A DNA stretch of 64,000 bases from Panax quinquefolius. Lineage: Eukaryota; Streptophyta; Magnoliopsida; Apiales; Araliaceae. Numbering within the stretch: position 1 is the stretch's first letter; each line of letters opens with the position of its first letter. The notes beneath the pieces were generated by a model, which saw only the letters and a list, made by a program, of their open reading frames with translations, ran no database searches and was not told the origin of the DNA. A program made the translations under genes and the position numbers. The stretch spans positions 80,281,135 through 80,345,134 of the forward strand of contig CM035166.1 of assembly GCA_020205615.1 (NCBI GenBank). Direction: 5' to 3'. Of the stretch, positions 21,992 to 38,000 are shown piece by piece.

Positions 21992-22004
21992 GCTCTAATA
22001 CCAA
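21992..22004 (-). other. Primer-binding site of element E (initiator tRNA-Met type)
   Basis: Read on the - strand this is TTGGTATTAGAGC, one base inside the LTR end. It matches the 3' end complement of initiator tRNA-Met (TGGTATCAGAGC) with one mismatch, as usual for Tekay-like chromoviruses. Confidence 0.8.
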
Positions 22005-23252
22005 CTGTGACGCCCCCAAAATAGGTATACATCACCCATTCTGAGTTGTCAATACATGGTATGCGAAAACAACTACAACTTTATTATTACAACAAGAAAA
22101 GCGTGAGTTTGAATACAAATATTATCTTCTAGACAATATCTATACTCAAATAAATCCTCATCACATTTATTGATACATTATTTTACAAAATGGTGAAGAC
22201 TACTAAACAACTCTCTCTAGAACTTTCATTCCATACCCCACTGCATACTTTCGCTATATTCTCGCCTCCCGAGAAGAAAAATGGAACAAAAAGGAAAAGG
22301 GTGAGCTCAACTAGCCCAAGAAGAATATTATGACTAAGATAATATACAACAAATTATCGTTAGTCTTCAACAGGAAAAAATCTAATAGAATACAATAGAC
22401 AACAAATTTTAAATCAATATTCACAGTGAAATAATAATTCATTAGAAGAGTTAAGTAGAGAATGCAAACTACTATCTTCTATGTATGAATTTAAAAGTTC
22501 ATCGCCTATCTTTTATCCCCGTAATATCAATCATATATATCGAATCAAATATTCATCTTTTGCACTACAAGCGAAAGATATTCATCGATTAGTCATGTTC
22601 ATCTAAACACATGTTCATCTTTGCACTACTACCAAAGATATTCTTCAGAAATCATTCATCTTTGCACTTTCACGTGCCAAAGATATTCCATAATATCATC
22701 ATTTAAGATCAAGATGATAAAAATATTTTTAAAGAAACGAATCCAAAGGTGAAACAAAATGACAAGGATTAAGGATTAAGGATTAGTACTTTGTTTTATC
22801 CACATCCAAAATACCTCAAAAATAATTACAAAGTGTGTAAAATTCAAGAATGATCAAAACATGGATACAATCAAAGCTAGTATCCGAATTAGATATTTTA
22901 GACGAAAAGAAAATTTTTCATTTTTCGATGAATAATTATCAGATTCGTGAATAATGTCGTTATCGTGAATAGTAACTCAGACACCAAAAGTTCCAAATTT
23001 GATAAAAACTTGATTAATATTTCAACATAATGATATTGAAGAAATAATATCATTACGAAAAAAAAATAATATCCCTTACCTCACAAAGACAAGATTTCTA
23101 GTTGAAACACCTGGATATAGGCTATGACTTGAACTTGCAAGTATAGAAAAATACTCAAAGTATACTCAAAATACTCACAAGAATATGCTCGATAATATAG
23201 AGGGAGAGAAAACTTCAGTTTCTGGTGTGATTTTCAATTCTAACCTAAGCAC

Positions 23253-23264
23253 CCTATTTATAGG
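23253..23264 (-). promoter_or_regulatory. Putative TATA box of LTR E
   Basis: CCTATAAATAGG on the - strand, followed downstream by TTAGAATTGAAAATCACACC and a CTCTCCCTCTATATTATCGAG block shared with the 3941-bp solo LTR. It is a convincing core promoter by motif and conserved context. Confidence 0.7.
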
Positions 23265-24606
23265 AAATTGCTTAGAACACCAAAGCAGAAAATTTAATAA
23301 ATTAATAATATATATATATATTTTTCAACGCATACACTTAATTTGCCCAACATCGACCACCAACCAAATTTTACTACACAAGACTAACAACAAAAAAACG
23401 TTTTTCTAATTATAAATATTTTAAACTTCCAAAAATCAATTATTTCGGAGCTTCGGGGCTTCAATAATTCATAATAAATTGCCCTTTTGCCAAAAAATTC
23501 GAATCTCGCTATTTTTTATAGGAGATTCAATTCTCTATAACTTTGCAGAAGAAAGTTTTTCCAAATTCCAAACAAAAATTGACCGAAATCCACAAACGAG
23601 CGATTTTACAAGTTATAATCAAATTTTAGTCAATAAATGGGGTCCACCGACATGTTTAACATGTTTTAAATATGTATTGCAAAAAAAATACTCTTCCTCC
23701 TCGTATACTCATATATCCCACGTTCGTTGTAAAAATATCAACATTATTATATTATTAAAATATAATAATATATTTAAATGAATTATTTTATCAGAAAAAG
23801 ATAAAATTTCAATTTTCAACAATTGTCACATTAAAAATTTTCTCCATCTATATCCACACAAAATCAATATTTTTCTTATCATATGAATCAATAATTAATT
23901 ATTCACAAATAATATTACGAATCACAATATTGACAACCGTGCGCTTCCCAAGAAAGAGGGGCTTTCGAATAAAGATTTCTCCTTCTTCAAGCCGCAATTA
24001 GGTGACCAAACCTCTCCTTAGATGTAACTTTCTAGACATTGCCAATAATGTTATCCAATAATATTATTCGGATAATATGAATTATTGTCTGATAATGGAA
24101 AATACCGTGTAATGACAATTTATTGAAATAACAAGTAATATAAAATATCAATGCGTGAATTATTGAATCAATAAAATCTTGAGCAATAATTCGTAACCAT
24201 TATTAAGTAGTGCCTTCTTACGTAAGAATCAATAATTGGTGCAATACCGTGCTTCTTGTGTTTTAACCACCGAGTATTTTAATAAGATAATTGGTAATAA
24301 CTACTACAAGTTATTTTTAAATAACTTATATTTGTCGCTTTTCTTCATCCAATCGCCACTCAAGTTATGGGGCCCACATGGTCGGTTCTGGCCAGTCGTG
24401 ACGAATATTCCCCGACAAAGATCAGAATATTCCACGACCAAACGAATATTCCCCGACAACAATGAATATTTTATAACCACTTGCTTATTTTGAAATATTT
24501 GCGTATTTTACCCCTAACTATCCACATTAATCAAATCAACCCTTACTATTTCAAAATAATAAATAGAGAAAATTAAATTTCATTAATAAAAAGTTGGGGT
24601 CTTACA

Positions 24607-25078
24607 ACAAACACAACACATGCAAGCATAACAAAGAAAACTAATTACCACACTTCAAATCATATTGTAGAAGTACACATTGCCCATATGTTAAACAACT
24701 CATACACAACCATAAACCAAACCATAATAGAAAAAACACCATTTGTAGTGTTGTAGTGCAATCACATGTTGTTTTATGTTGTTGATTTATGGGGTTGTTC
24801 GAAATAACCTCTTGCTTAATGTAGTGGTGCAGAGTTGCATGTTGCCTGTTGCTATTTGGCTCTGATAGCAAGTTTCTGTGTTACCTGTTACTCAATGATG
24901 TTTGCTTTATGTAGATCCTAGGCTAATGTTCTACTACTTTATTGTTTCTAGTTCGTACTACTCCTTTATTGTATATAAAAACATATATTTAGATATTTAT
25001 CATAAATTTAAATATAAACATATTTATAAATAGTATATATTTATATAATTAGATATTTATAATAAATATAAATATATA

Positions 25079-25113
<35 letters not shown>

Positions 25114-26307
25114 GAACCTATAAAAATAATAATCTCCTACCTAGAACTACCCAATAATCTCCTACCTAGAACTACCTAGCCCCTCCTCTCCTTCTCCAAA
25201 ACTCCACCCTCCAAATTCAAATTTCAATACTTTCTTATTACCTCCATCCTGTTTTCCTATTTTTGCAGTTATATCAAATATTAAAATTGAAAATTCATAG
25301 AATGGTAAGAAGATATTAATACCTTAAAGTAGCGGGCCATGTGCATTAGTACTTCAATGTTCCGATCCAAGTTGTTGCTGTTTTTGCTAAACCTGTTTAC
25401 TCAATTTGAATATTTACAAGTTTTAAAAAAACTAATAAGTTAACTAAGTAGTACCTCATTCTCCATTGGAACAAAATAATTTTAAATTTAGCAAGCTTGC
25501 CAACAATCATCATAACCACCTGTAAAAATATTCCCAAAAGTTAATTAACTCACATCATTACTATATCATTCAGTCAAAGCACTAAAGTAAAAATTCAAAT
25601 TTTAATAATAATACCTCTGGTGCAAATCGAATCTCTATTTGCTTCCAATCTTCAGCTTACATTAACAATGATTTGTACATTTCAAAATTTTCAATTAACC
25701 TCTCCCTCATTGGCACAATGTGCACTTTACACTAAGAGTGAGTTGTACATTACAAAAATATAGTGCACAACCACGTTAAATACAAAAAATAATAGAAACA
25801 TGAAAGCCTGATCCAAAATTTGTACCACGTAATGATTATAGTTAGTTTATTAAATAACCACAACAAACACAATGCATGCAAGCATAACAAAGAAAACTAA
25901 TTAGCACACTTCAAATCATCTTTGTAGAAGTACATATTGCCCATATATGTTAAACAACTCATACACAACCATAAACCAAACCATAATAGAAATAACACCA
26001 TTTGTAGTGTTGTGGTGCAATCACATGTTGCTTTATGTTGTTGATTTATGGGGTTGTTCAAATAACCTATTGCTTAATGTAGTGGTGAGGAGTTCATGTT
26101 GCTGTTGCTATTTGGCTCGTAGCAAGTTTACGTGTCATGTTACATGTTGCTCAATGATGTTTGCTTTATGTAGATCTAGGCTAATGTTCTATATCTTTAT
26201 TGTTGCTAGTTCGTACTACTCTCCTATTGTATATAAAAACATATATTTAGATATTTATCATAAATTTAAATATAAACATATTTATAAATAGTATATATTT
26301 ATAATAA

Positions 26308-26356
<49 letters not shown>

Positions 26357-27558
26357 GAACCTATAAAATAATAATCTCCTACCTAGAACTACCCAATAAT
26401 CTCCTCCTCCTTCTCCAAAACTCCAACCTCCTCCAAAACTTCAACCTCAAATTTTTCAATACTTTCTTACTACCTCCATCCCTTTTTCCTATTTTTGTAG
26501 TTATATCAAATATTAAAATTGAAAATTCATAGAATGGTAAGAAGATATTAATACCTTAAAGTAGCGGGCCATGTGCATTAGTACTTCCATGTTCCGGTCC
26601 AAGTCATTCTTGCTTTTGCTAAACTCATTTACTCAATTTGAATATTTACAAGTTTTAAAAAACTAATAAGTTAACTAAGTAGTACCTCATTCTCCATTGG
26701 AACAAAATAATTTTAAATTGAGCAAGCTTTCCAACAATCAAAGATAACCACACTGTAAAAATATTCCCAAAAGTTAATTAACTCGCATCATTACTATATC
26801 ATTCAAAAAAGCACTAAAATAAAAATTCTAATTTTAATAATAATACCTCTAGTGCAAATCGAATCTCTATCTCGCTTCCAATCTTGACTTACATTAACAA
26901 TGATTTGTACATTTCAAAATTTTCAATTAACCTCTCCCTCATTGGCACAATGTGCACTTTACACTAAGAGTGAGTTGTACATTACAAAAATATAGTGCAC
27001 AACCACGTTAAATACAAAAAATAATAGAAACATGAAAGTCTGATCCAAAATTTGTACCACATAATGATTATAGTTAGTTTATTAAATAACCACAACAAAC
27101 ACAATGCATGCAAGCATAACAAAGAAAACTAATTAGCACACTTCAAATCATACTGTAGAAGTACACATTGCCCATATGTTAAACAACTCATACACAACCA
27201 TAAACCAAACCATAATAGAAATAACACCATTTGTAGTGTTGTACTACAATCACATGTTGCTTTATGTTGTTGATTTATGGGGTTGTTCGAAATAACCTAT
27301 TGCTTAATGTAGTGGTGCAGAGTTGCATGTTGCCTGTTGTTATTTGGCTCTGGTAGCAAGTTTCTGTGTCATGTTACCTGTTGCTCAATGATGTTTTCTT
27401 TATGTAGATCCTAGGCTAATGTTCTACTGCTTTATTAATGCTAGTTCGTAATACTCTCCTATTGTATATAAAAACATATATTTAGATATTTATCATAAAT
27501 TTAAATATAAACATATTTATAAATAGTATATATTTATAATAAATATAAATATATACTA

Positions 27559-27592
<34 letters not shown>

Positions 27593-28797
27593 TTAGAACC
27601 TATAAAAATAATAATCTCCTACCTAGAACTACCCAATAATCTCCTACCTAGAACTACCCAGCCCCTCCTCTCCTTCTCCAAAACTCCAACCTCCGAATTC
27701 AAATTTCAATACTTTCTTACTACCTCCATCCCTTTTTCCTATTTTTTTAGTTATATCAAATATTAAAATTGAAAATTCATAGAATGGTAAGAAGATATTA
27801 ATACCTTAAAGTAGCGAGCCATGTGCATTAGTACTTCCATGTTCCGGTCCAAGATGTTGTTGCTGCTTTTTGCTAAACTGCTTTTACTCAATTTGAATAT
27901 TTACAAGTTTTAAAAAACTAATAAGTTAACTAAGTAGTACCTCATTCTCCATTGGAACAAAATAATTTTAAATTGAGCAAGCTTGCCAACAATCAAAGAT
28001 AACCACCTTGTAAAATATTCCCAAAAGTTAATTAACTCGCATCATTACTATATCATTCAATTGAAGCACTAAAGTAAAAATTCTAATTTTAATAATAATA
28101 CCTCTAGTGCAAATCGAATCTCTATCTGCTTCCAATCTTCACTTACATTAACAATGAATTGTACATTTCAAAATTTTCAATTAACCTCTCCTCATTGGCA
28201 CAATGTGCACTTTACACTAAGAGTGAGTTGTACATTACAAAAATATAGTGCACAACCACGTTAAATACAAAAATAATAGAAACATGAAAGCCCGATCCAA
28301 AATTTGTACCACGTAATGATTATAGTTAGTTTATTAAATAACCACAACAAACACAACGCATGCAAGCATAACAACAAAAACTAATTACCTCACTTCAAAT
28401 CATACTATAGAAGTACACATTGCCCATATGTTAAACAACTCATACACAACCATAAACCAAACCATAATAGAAATAACACCATTTGTAGTGTTGTAGTGCA
28501 ATCACATGTTGCTTTATGTTGTTGATTTATGGGGTTGTTCGAAATAACCTATTGCTTAATGTAGTGGTGCAGAGTTGCATGTTGCTGTTCTTTATTTGGC
28601 TCTGTAGCAAGTTTACGTATGTCATGTTACATTGCTGCTCAATGATGTTTGCTTTATGTAGATCCTAAGCTAATGTTCTATATCTTTTATTGTTGCTAGT
28701 TAGTAATAGTCTCCTATTGTATATAAAAACATATATTTAGATATTCATCATAAATTTAAATATAAACATATTTATAAATAGTATATATTTATAATAA

Positions 28798-28855
<58 letters not shown>

Positions 28856-31294
28856 CCTATAAAATAAAATAATAATCTCCTACCTAGAACTACCCAATAA
28901 TCTCCTACCTAGAACTACCCAAATTCTCCTCTCCTTCTCCAAAACTCCAACCTCCGAATTCAAATTTCAATACTTTCTTACTACCTCCATCCCTTTTTCC
29001 TATTTTTGTAGTTATATCAAATATTAAAATTGAAAATTCATAGAATGGTAAGAAGATATTAATACCTTAAAGTAGCGAGCCATGTGCATTAGTACTTCCA
29101 TGTTCGGTCCAAGATGTTGTTGTTTTTTTTGCTAAACTTTGTTTACTCAATTTGAATATTTACAAGTTTTAAAAAAACTAATAAGTTAACTAAGTAGTAC
29201 CTCATTCTCCATTGGAACAAAATAATTTTAAATTGAGCAAGCTTGCCAACAATCAGCATAACCACCTGTAAAAATATTCCCAAAAGTTAATTAACTCGCA
29301 TCATTACTATATCATTCAGTCAAAGCACTAAAGTAAAAATTCTAATTTTAATAATAATACCTCTAGTGCAAATCGAATCTCTATCTGCTTCCAATCTTCA
29401 GCTTACATTAACAATGAATTGTACATTTCAAAATTTTCAATTAACCTCTCCCTCATTGGCACAATGTGCACTTTACACTAAGAGTGAGTTGTACATTACA
29501 AAAATATAGTGCACAACCACGTTAAATACAAAAAATAATAGAAACATGAAAGCCTGATCCAAAATTTGTACCACGTAATGATTATAGTTAGTTTATTAAA
29601 TAACCACAACAAACACAACGCATGCAAGCATAACAAAGAAAACTAATTACCTCACTTCAAATCATACTATAGAAGTACACATTGCCCATATGTTAAACAA
29701 CTCATACACAACCATAAACCAAACCATAATAGAAATAACACCATTTGTAGTGTTGTAGTGCAATCACATGTTGCTTTATGTTGTTGATTTATGGGGTTGT
29801 TCGAAATAACCTATTGCTTAATGTAGTGGTGCAGAGTTGCATGTTGCCTGTTGCTATTTGGCTCTGGTAGCAAGTTTCTGTGTCATGTTACCTGTTGCTC
29901 AATGATGTTTGCTTTATGTAGATCCTAAGCTAATGTTCTACTGCTTTATTGTTGCTAGTTCGTAATAGTCTCCTATTGTATATAAAAACATATATTTAGA
30001 TATTCATCATAAATTTAAATATAAACATATTTATAAATAGTATATATTTATAATAAATATAAATATATACTATATATATTTATATATATATATATATATA
30101 TATTTAGAACCTATAAAAATAATAATCTCCTACCTAGAACTACCCAACCCAAATTCTCCTCTCCTTCTCCAAAACTCCAACCTCCGAATTCAAATTTCAA
30201 TACTTTCTTACTACCTCCATCCCTTTTTCCTATTTTTGCAGTTATATCAAATATTAAAATTGAAAATTCATAGAATGGTAAGAAGATATTAATACCTTAA
30301 AGTAGCGGGCCATGTGCATTAGTACTTCCATGTTCCGGTCCAAGTTGTTGCTGTTTTTGCTAAACTGGTTTTACTCAATTTGAATATTTACAAGTTTTAA
30401 AAAACTAATAAGTTAACTAAGTAGTACCTCATTCTCCATTGGAACAAAATAATTTTAAATTGAGCAAGCTTGCCAACAATCAGCATAACCACCTGTAAAA
30501 ATATTCCCAAAAGTTAATTAACTCGCATCATTACTATATCATTCAGTCAAAGCACTAAAGTAAAAATTCTAATTTTAATAATAATACCTCTAGTGCAAAT
30601 CGAATCTCTATCTGCTTCCAATCTTCAGCTTACATTAACAATGAATTGTACATTTCAAAATTTTCAATTAACCTCTCCCTCATTGGCACAATGTGCACTT
30701 TACACTAAGAGTGAGTTGTACATTACAAAAATATAGTGCACAACCACGTTAAATACAAAAAATAATAGAAACATGAAAGCTTGATCCAAAATTTGTACCA
30801 CGTAATGATTATAGTTAGTTTATTAAATAACCACAACAAACACAACGCATGCAAGCATAACAAAGAAAACTAATTACCTCACTTCAAATCATACTATAGA
30901 AGTACACATTGCCCATATGTTAAACAACTCATACACAACCATAAACCAAACCATAATAGAAATAACACCATTTGTAGTGTTGTAGTGCAATCACATGTTG
31001 CTTTATGTTGTTGATTTATGGGGTTGTTCGAAATAACCTATTGCTTAATGTAGTGGTGCAGAGTTGCATGTTGCTTGTTGCTATTTGGCTCTGGTAGCAA
31101 GTTTCTGTGTCATGTTACCTGTTGCTCAATGATGTTTGCTTTATGTAGATCCTAAGCTAATGTTCTACTGCTTTATTGTTGCTAGTTCATAATAGTCTCC
31201 TATTGTATATAAAAACATATATTTAGATATTCATCATAAATTTAAATATAAACATATTTATAAATAGTATATATTTATAATAAATATAAATATA

Positions 31295-31343
<49 letters not shown>

Positions 31344-34300
31344 GAACCTATAAAAATAATAATCTCCTACCTAGAACTACCCAATAATCTCCTACCTAGA
31401 ACTACCCAGCCCCTCCTCTCCTTCTCCAAAACTCCAACCTCCGAATTCAAATTTCAATACTTTCTTACTACCTCCATCCCTTTTTCCTATTTTTGTAGTT
31501 ATATCAAATATTAAAATTGAAAATTCATAGAATGGTAAGAAGATATTAATACCTTAAAGTAGCGAGCCATGTGCATTAGTACTTCCATGTTCCGGTCCAA
31601 GCTGTTGCTGTTTTTGCTAAACCTGTTTACTCAATTTGAATATTTACAAGTTTTAAAAAAACTAATAAGTTAACTAAGTAGTACCTCATTCTCCATTGGA
31701 ACAAAATAATTTTAAATTGAGCAAGCTTGCCAACAATCAAAGATAACCACCGTAAAAAATATTCCCAAAAGTTAATTAACTCAAGATCATTACTATATCA
31801 TTCAATTGAAAGCACTAAAGTAAAAATTCTAATTTTAATAATAATACCTCTAGTGCAAATCGAATCTCTATCTGCTTCCAATCTTCAGCTTACATTAACA
31901 ATGAATTGTACATTTCAAAATTTTCAATTAACCTCTCCCTCATTGGCACAATGTGCACTTTACACTAAGAGTGAGTTGTACATTACAAAAATATAGTGCA
32001 CAACCACATTAAATACAAAAAAATAATAGAAACATGAAAGCCTGATCCAAAATTTGTACCACGTAATGATTATAGTTAGTTTATTAAATAACCACAACAA
32101 ACACAACGCATGCAAGCATAACAAAGAAAACTAATTACCACACTTCAAATCATACTATAGAAGTACACATTGCCCATATGTTAAACAACTCATACACAAC
32201 CATAAACCAAACCATAATAGAAATAACACCATTTCTAGTGTTGTAGTGCAGTCACATGTTGCTTTATGTTGTTCATTTATGGGGTTGTTCGAAATAACCT
32301 ATTGCTTAATGTAGTGGTGCAGAGTTGCATGTTGCCTGTTGCTATTTGGCTCGGTAGTAGCAAGTTTATGTGTCATGTTACCTGTTGCTCAATGATGTTT
32401 GCTTTATGTAGATCCTAAGCTAATGTTCTCTTTGCTTTATTGTTGCTAGTTCGTAATAGTCTCCTATTATATATAAAAACATATATTTAGATATTCATCA
32501 TAAATTTAAATATAAACATATTTATAAATAGTATATATTTATAATAAATATAAATATATACTATATATATTATATATATATATATATATTTTAGAACCTA
32601 TAAAAATAATAATCTCCTACCTAGAACTACCCAATAATCTCCTACCTAGAACTACCCAAATTCTCCTCTCCTTCTCCAAAACTCCAACCTCCTAATTCAA
32701 ATTTCAATACTTTCTTACTACCTCCATCCCTTTTTCCTATTTTTGTAGTTATATCAAATATTAAAATTGAAAATTCATAGAATGGTAAGAAGATATTAAT
32801 ACCTTAAAGTAGCGAGCCATGTGCATTAGTACTTCCATGTTCCTATCCAAGATGTTCTTTGCTTTTTAAACTCATTTACTCAATTTGAATATTTACAAGT
32901 TTTAAAAAAACTAATAAGTTAACTAAGTAGTACCTCATTCTCCATTGGAACAAAATAATTTTAAATTGAGCAAGCTTGCCAACAATCAGCATAACCACCT
33001 GTAAAAATATTCCCAAAAGTTAATTAACTCGCATCATTACTATATCATTCAATTAAAGCACTAAAGTAAAAATTCTAATTTTAATAATAATACCTCTAGT
33101 GCAAATCGAATTTCTATCTACTTCCAATCTTCAGCTTACATTAACAATGAATTGTACATTTCAAAATTTTCAATTAACCTCTCCCTCATTGGCACAATGT
33201 GCACTTTACACTAAGAGTGAGTTGTACATTACAAAAATATAGTGCACAACCACGTTAAATACAAAAAATAATAGAAACATGAAAGCCTGATCCAAAATTT
33301 GTACCACGTAATGATTATAGTTAGTTTATTAAATAACCACAACAAACACAACGCATGCAAGCATAACAAAGAAAACTAATTACCTCACTTCAAATCATAC
33401 TATAGAAGTACACATTGCCCATATGTTAAACAACTCATACACAACCATAAACCAAACCATAATAGAAATAACACCATTTGTAGTGTTGTAAGTGCAATCA
33501 CATGTTGCTTTTGTTGTTGATTTATGGGGTTGTTCGAAATAACCTATTGCTTAATGTAGTGGTGCGAGTTGCATGTTGCTGTTGCTATTTGGCTTTGGCT
33601 CTGTAGCAAGTTTACGTGTCATGTTACCCGTTGCTCAATGATGTTTGCTTTATGTAGATCCTAAGCTAATGTTCTCTTTGCTTTATTGTTGCTAGTTAAG
33701 TAATAGTCTCCTATTGTATATAAAAAAACATATATTTAGATATTCATCATAAATTTAAATATAAACATATTTATAAATAGTATATATTTATAATAAATAT
33801 AAATATATACTATATATATTTATATATATATATATATTTTTAGAACCTATAAAAATAATAATCTCCTACCTAGAACTACCCAATAATCTCCTACCTAGAA
33901 CTACCCAGCCCTCCTCTCCTCTCTCCAAAACTCCAACCTCCGAATTCAAATTTCAATACTTTCTTACTACCTCCATCCCTTTTTCCTATTTTTGTAGTTA
34001 TATCAAATATTAAAATTGAAAATTCATAGAATGGTAAGAAGATATTAATACCTTAAAGTAGCGAGCCATGTGCATTAGTACTTCCATGTTCCGGTCCAAG
34101 ATGTTGCTGTTTTTGCTAAACCTGTTTACTCAATTTGAATATTTACAAGTTTTAAAAAAACTAATAAGTTAACTAAGTAGTACCTCATTCTCCATTGGAA
34201 CAAAATAATTTTAAATTGAGCAAGCTTGCCAACAATCAGCATAACCACCTGTAAAAATATTCCCAAAAGTTAATTAACTCGCATCATTACTATATCATTC

Positions 34301-35057
34301 AGTCAAAGCACTAAAGTAAAAATTCTAATTTTAATAATAATACCTCTAGTGCAAATCGAATCTCTATCTGCTTCCAATCTTCAGCTTACATTAACAATGA
34401 ATTGTACATTTCAAAATTTTCAATTAACCTCTCCCTCATTGGCACAATGTGCACTTTACACTAAGAGTGAGTTGTACATTACAAAAATATAGTGCACAAC
34501 CACGTTAAATACAAAAAATAATAGAAACATGAAAGCCTGATCCAAAATTTGTACCACGTAATGATTATAGTTAGTTTATTAAATAACCACAACAAACACA
34601 ACGCATGCAAGCATAACAAAGAAAACTAATTACCTCACTTCAAATCATACTATAGAAGTACACATTGCCCATATGTTAAACAACTCATACACAACCATAA
34701 ACCAAACCATAATAGAAATAACACCATTTGTAGTGTTGTAGTGCAATCACATGTTGCTTTATGTTGTTGATTTATGGGGTTGTTCAAATAACCTATTGCT
34801 TAATGTAGTGGTGCAGAGTCGAGTTGCATGTTGCTGTTGCTTATTTGGCTCTGGTAGCAAGTTTACGTGTCATGTTACCCGTTGCTCAATGATGTTTGCT
34901 TTATGTAGATCCTAGGCTAATGTTCTACTTGCTTTATTGTTGCTAGTTAAATAATACTCTCTATATTGTATATAAAAACATATATTTAGATATTTATCAT
35001 AAATTTAAATATAAACATATTTATAAATAGTATATATTTATAATAAATATAAATATA

Positions 35058-35098
<41 letters not shown>

Positions 35099-38000
35099 GA
35101 ACCTATAAAAATAATAATCTCCTACCTAGAACTACCGAATAATCTCCTACCTAGAACTACCCAGCCCCTCCTCTCCTTCTCCAAAACTCCAACCTCCGAA
35201 TTCAAATTTCAATACTTTCTTATTACCTCCATCCCTTTTTCCTATTTTTGCAGTTATATCAAATATTAAAATTGAAAATTCATATAATGGTAAGAAGATA
35301 TTAATATCTTAAAGTAGCGGGCCATGTGCATTAGTACTTCCATGTTCCGGTCCAAGATGTTCTTTGTTTTTTTACTAAACACCATTTTACTCAATTTGAA
35401 TATTTACAAGTTTTAAAAAAACTAATAAGTTAACTAAGTAGTACCTCATTCTCCATTGGAACAAAATAATTTTAAATTGAGCAAGCTTGCCAACAATCAG
35501 CATAACCACCTGTAAAAATATTCCCAAAAGTTAATTAACTTGCCTCATTACTATATCATTCAGTCAAATCACTAAAGTAAAAATTCTAATTTTAATAATA
35601 ATACCTCTAGTGCAAATCGAATCTCTATCTGCTTCCAATCTTCAGCTTACATTAACAATGAATTGTACATTTCAAAATTTTCAATTAACCTCTCCCTTAT
35701 TGGCACAATGTGCACTTTACACTAAGAATGAGTTGTACATTACAAAAATATAGTGCACAACCACGTTAAATACAAAAAATAATAGAAACATGAAAGCCTG
35801 ATCCAAAATTTATACCACGTAATGATTATAGTTAGTTTATTAAATAACCACAACAAACACAACGCATGCAAGCATAACAAAGAAAACTAATTACCACACT
35901 TCAAATCATACTGTTGAAGTACACATTGCCCATATGTTAAACAACTCATACACAACCATAAACCAAACCATAATAGAAATAACACCATTTGTAGTGTTGT
36001 AGTGCAATCACATGTTGCTTTATGTTGTTGATTTATGGGGTTGTTCGAAATAACCTATTGCTTAATGTAGTGGTGCGAGTTGCATGTTGCTTTTGTTGCT
36101 ATTTGGCTCGGGTAGCAAGTTTTTACGTGTCATGTTACCTGTTTATCAATGATGTTTGCTTTATGTAGATCCTAGGCTAATGTTCTACTACTTTATTGTT
36201 GCTAGTTCAGCACTACTCTCTATTGTATATAAAAACATATATTTAGATATTTATCATAAATTTAAATATAAACATATTTATAAATAGTATATATTTATAA
36301 AATTAGATATTTATAAGAAATATAAATATATATATATATATATATATAGAACCTATAAAATAATAATCTCCTACCTAGAACTACCCATAATCTCCTACCT
36401 AGAACTACCTTCTCCTCTCTCCTTCTCCAAAACTCCAACCTCCGAATTCAAATTTCAATACTTTCTTACAACCTCCATCCCTTTTTCCTATTTTTGCAGT
36501 TATATCAAATATTAAAATTGAAAATTCATAGAATTGTAAGAAGATATTAATACCTTAAAGTAGCGGGCAATGTGCATTAGTACTTCCATGTTTCGGTCCA
36601 AGTCAAGTTGTTTTTTTTTTAAAAACTTGTTTACTCAATTTGAATATTTACAAGTTTTAAAAAAAACTAATAAGTTAACTAAGTAGTACCTCATTCTCCA
36701 TTGGAACAAAATAATTTTAAATTCAGCAAGCTTGCCAACAATCAGAATAACCACCTGTAAAAATATTCCCAAAAGTTAAATAACTCACATCATTACTATA
36801 TCATTCAGTCAAAGCACTAAAGTAAAAATTCTAATTTTAACAATAATACCTCTAGTGCAAATCAAATCTCTATCTACTTCAAATCTTCAGCTTACATTAA
36901 CAATGAATTGTACATTTCAAAATTTTCAATTAACCTCTCCCTCATTTGCACAATGGGTATTTTACACTAAGAGTGAGTTGTACATTACAAAAATATAGTG
37001 CACAACCACGTTAAATACAAAAAATAATAGAAACATGAAAGCCTGATCCAAAATTTGTACCACGTAATGATTATAGTTAGTTTATTAAATAACCACAACA
37101 AACACAACGCATGCAAGCATAACAAAGAAAACTAATTACCACACTTCAAATCATACGGTAGAAGTACACATTGCCCATATGTTAAACAACTCATACACAA
37201 CCATAAACCAAACCATAATAGAAATAACACCATTTGTAGTGTTGTAGTGCAATCACATGTTGCTTTATGTTGTTGATTTATGGGGTTGTTCGAAATAACC
37301 TATTGCTTAATGTAGTGGTGCAGAGTTGCATGTTGCCTGTTGCTATTTGGCTCTGGTAGCAAGTTTTTGTGTCATGTTACCTGTTTATCAATGATGTTTG
37401 CTTTATGTAGATCCTAGGCTAATGTTCTACTACTTTATTGTTGCTAGTTCGTACTACTCTCTTATTGTATATAAAAACATATATTTAGATATTTATCATA
37501 AATTTAAATATAAACATATTTATAAATAGTATATATTTATAATAAATATAAATATATACTATATATATATATATTTAGAACCTATAAAAAAAATAATCTC
37601 CTACCTAGAACTACTCAGCCCCTCCTCTCCTTCTCCAAAACTTTAACCTCCAAATTCAAATTTCAATACTTTCTTACTACCACCATCCCTTTTTCCTATT
37701 TTTGCAGTTATATCAAATATTAAAATTTAAAATTCATAGAATGGTAAGAAGATATTAATACCTTAAAGTAGCGGGCCATGTGCATTAGTACTTCCATGTT
37801 CCGGTCCAAGTTGTTGCTGTTTTTGCTAAACCTGCTTACTCAATTTGAATATTTACAAGTTTTAAAAAACTAATAAGTTAACTAAGTAGTACCTCATTCT
37901 CCATTGGAACAAAATAATTTTAAATTGAGCAAGCTTGCCAACAATCGAAGAATAACCACCGTAAAAATATTCCCAAAAGTTAATTAACTCACATCATTAC

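Larger units (their letters stand above)
21931..24606 (-). mobile_element. Chromovirus E: 5' LTR, PBS and leader (rest lost in the gap)
   Basis: On the - strand the LTR runs 24606 to 22006, starting TGTAAGACCCCAAC and ending TTTTGGGGGCGTCACA (2601 bp). One base later lies the primer-binding site (22004-21992), then a leader to 21931 that matches the leader of element A after 46350 (AGCTTAGGGATATGAT). Three irregular copies of a CATCTTTGCACT minisatellite lie at 22555-22690. The right edge lies inside the tandem array, so the element inserted there. The target duplication cannot be tested because the other end is not in the sequence. No coding remnant is visible; small frames in the LTR are chance. 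Confidence 0.88.

Noticed and set aside
21991..22005. tRNA gene fragment at GCTCTAATACCAA
   Set aside because: Only the 13-base primer-binding complement is present; no cloverleaf.
24641..26291. Frames of 76 and 114 codons at the left of the array
   Set aside because: Not conserved in the remaining units; they run through the TA tract and other non-coding sequence.
31727..31996. 89-codon + strand frame as a gene in the array
   Set aside because: It is open in only one or two units, is antisense to the exon-like segments, and its frame is broken by indels in other units.
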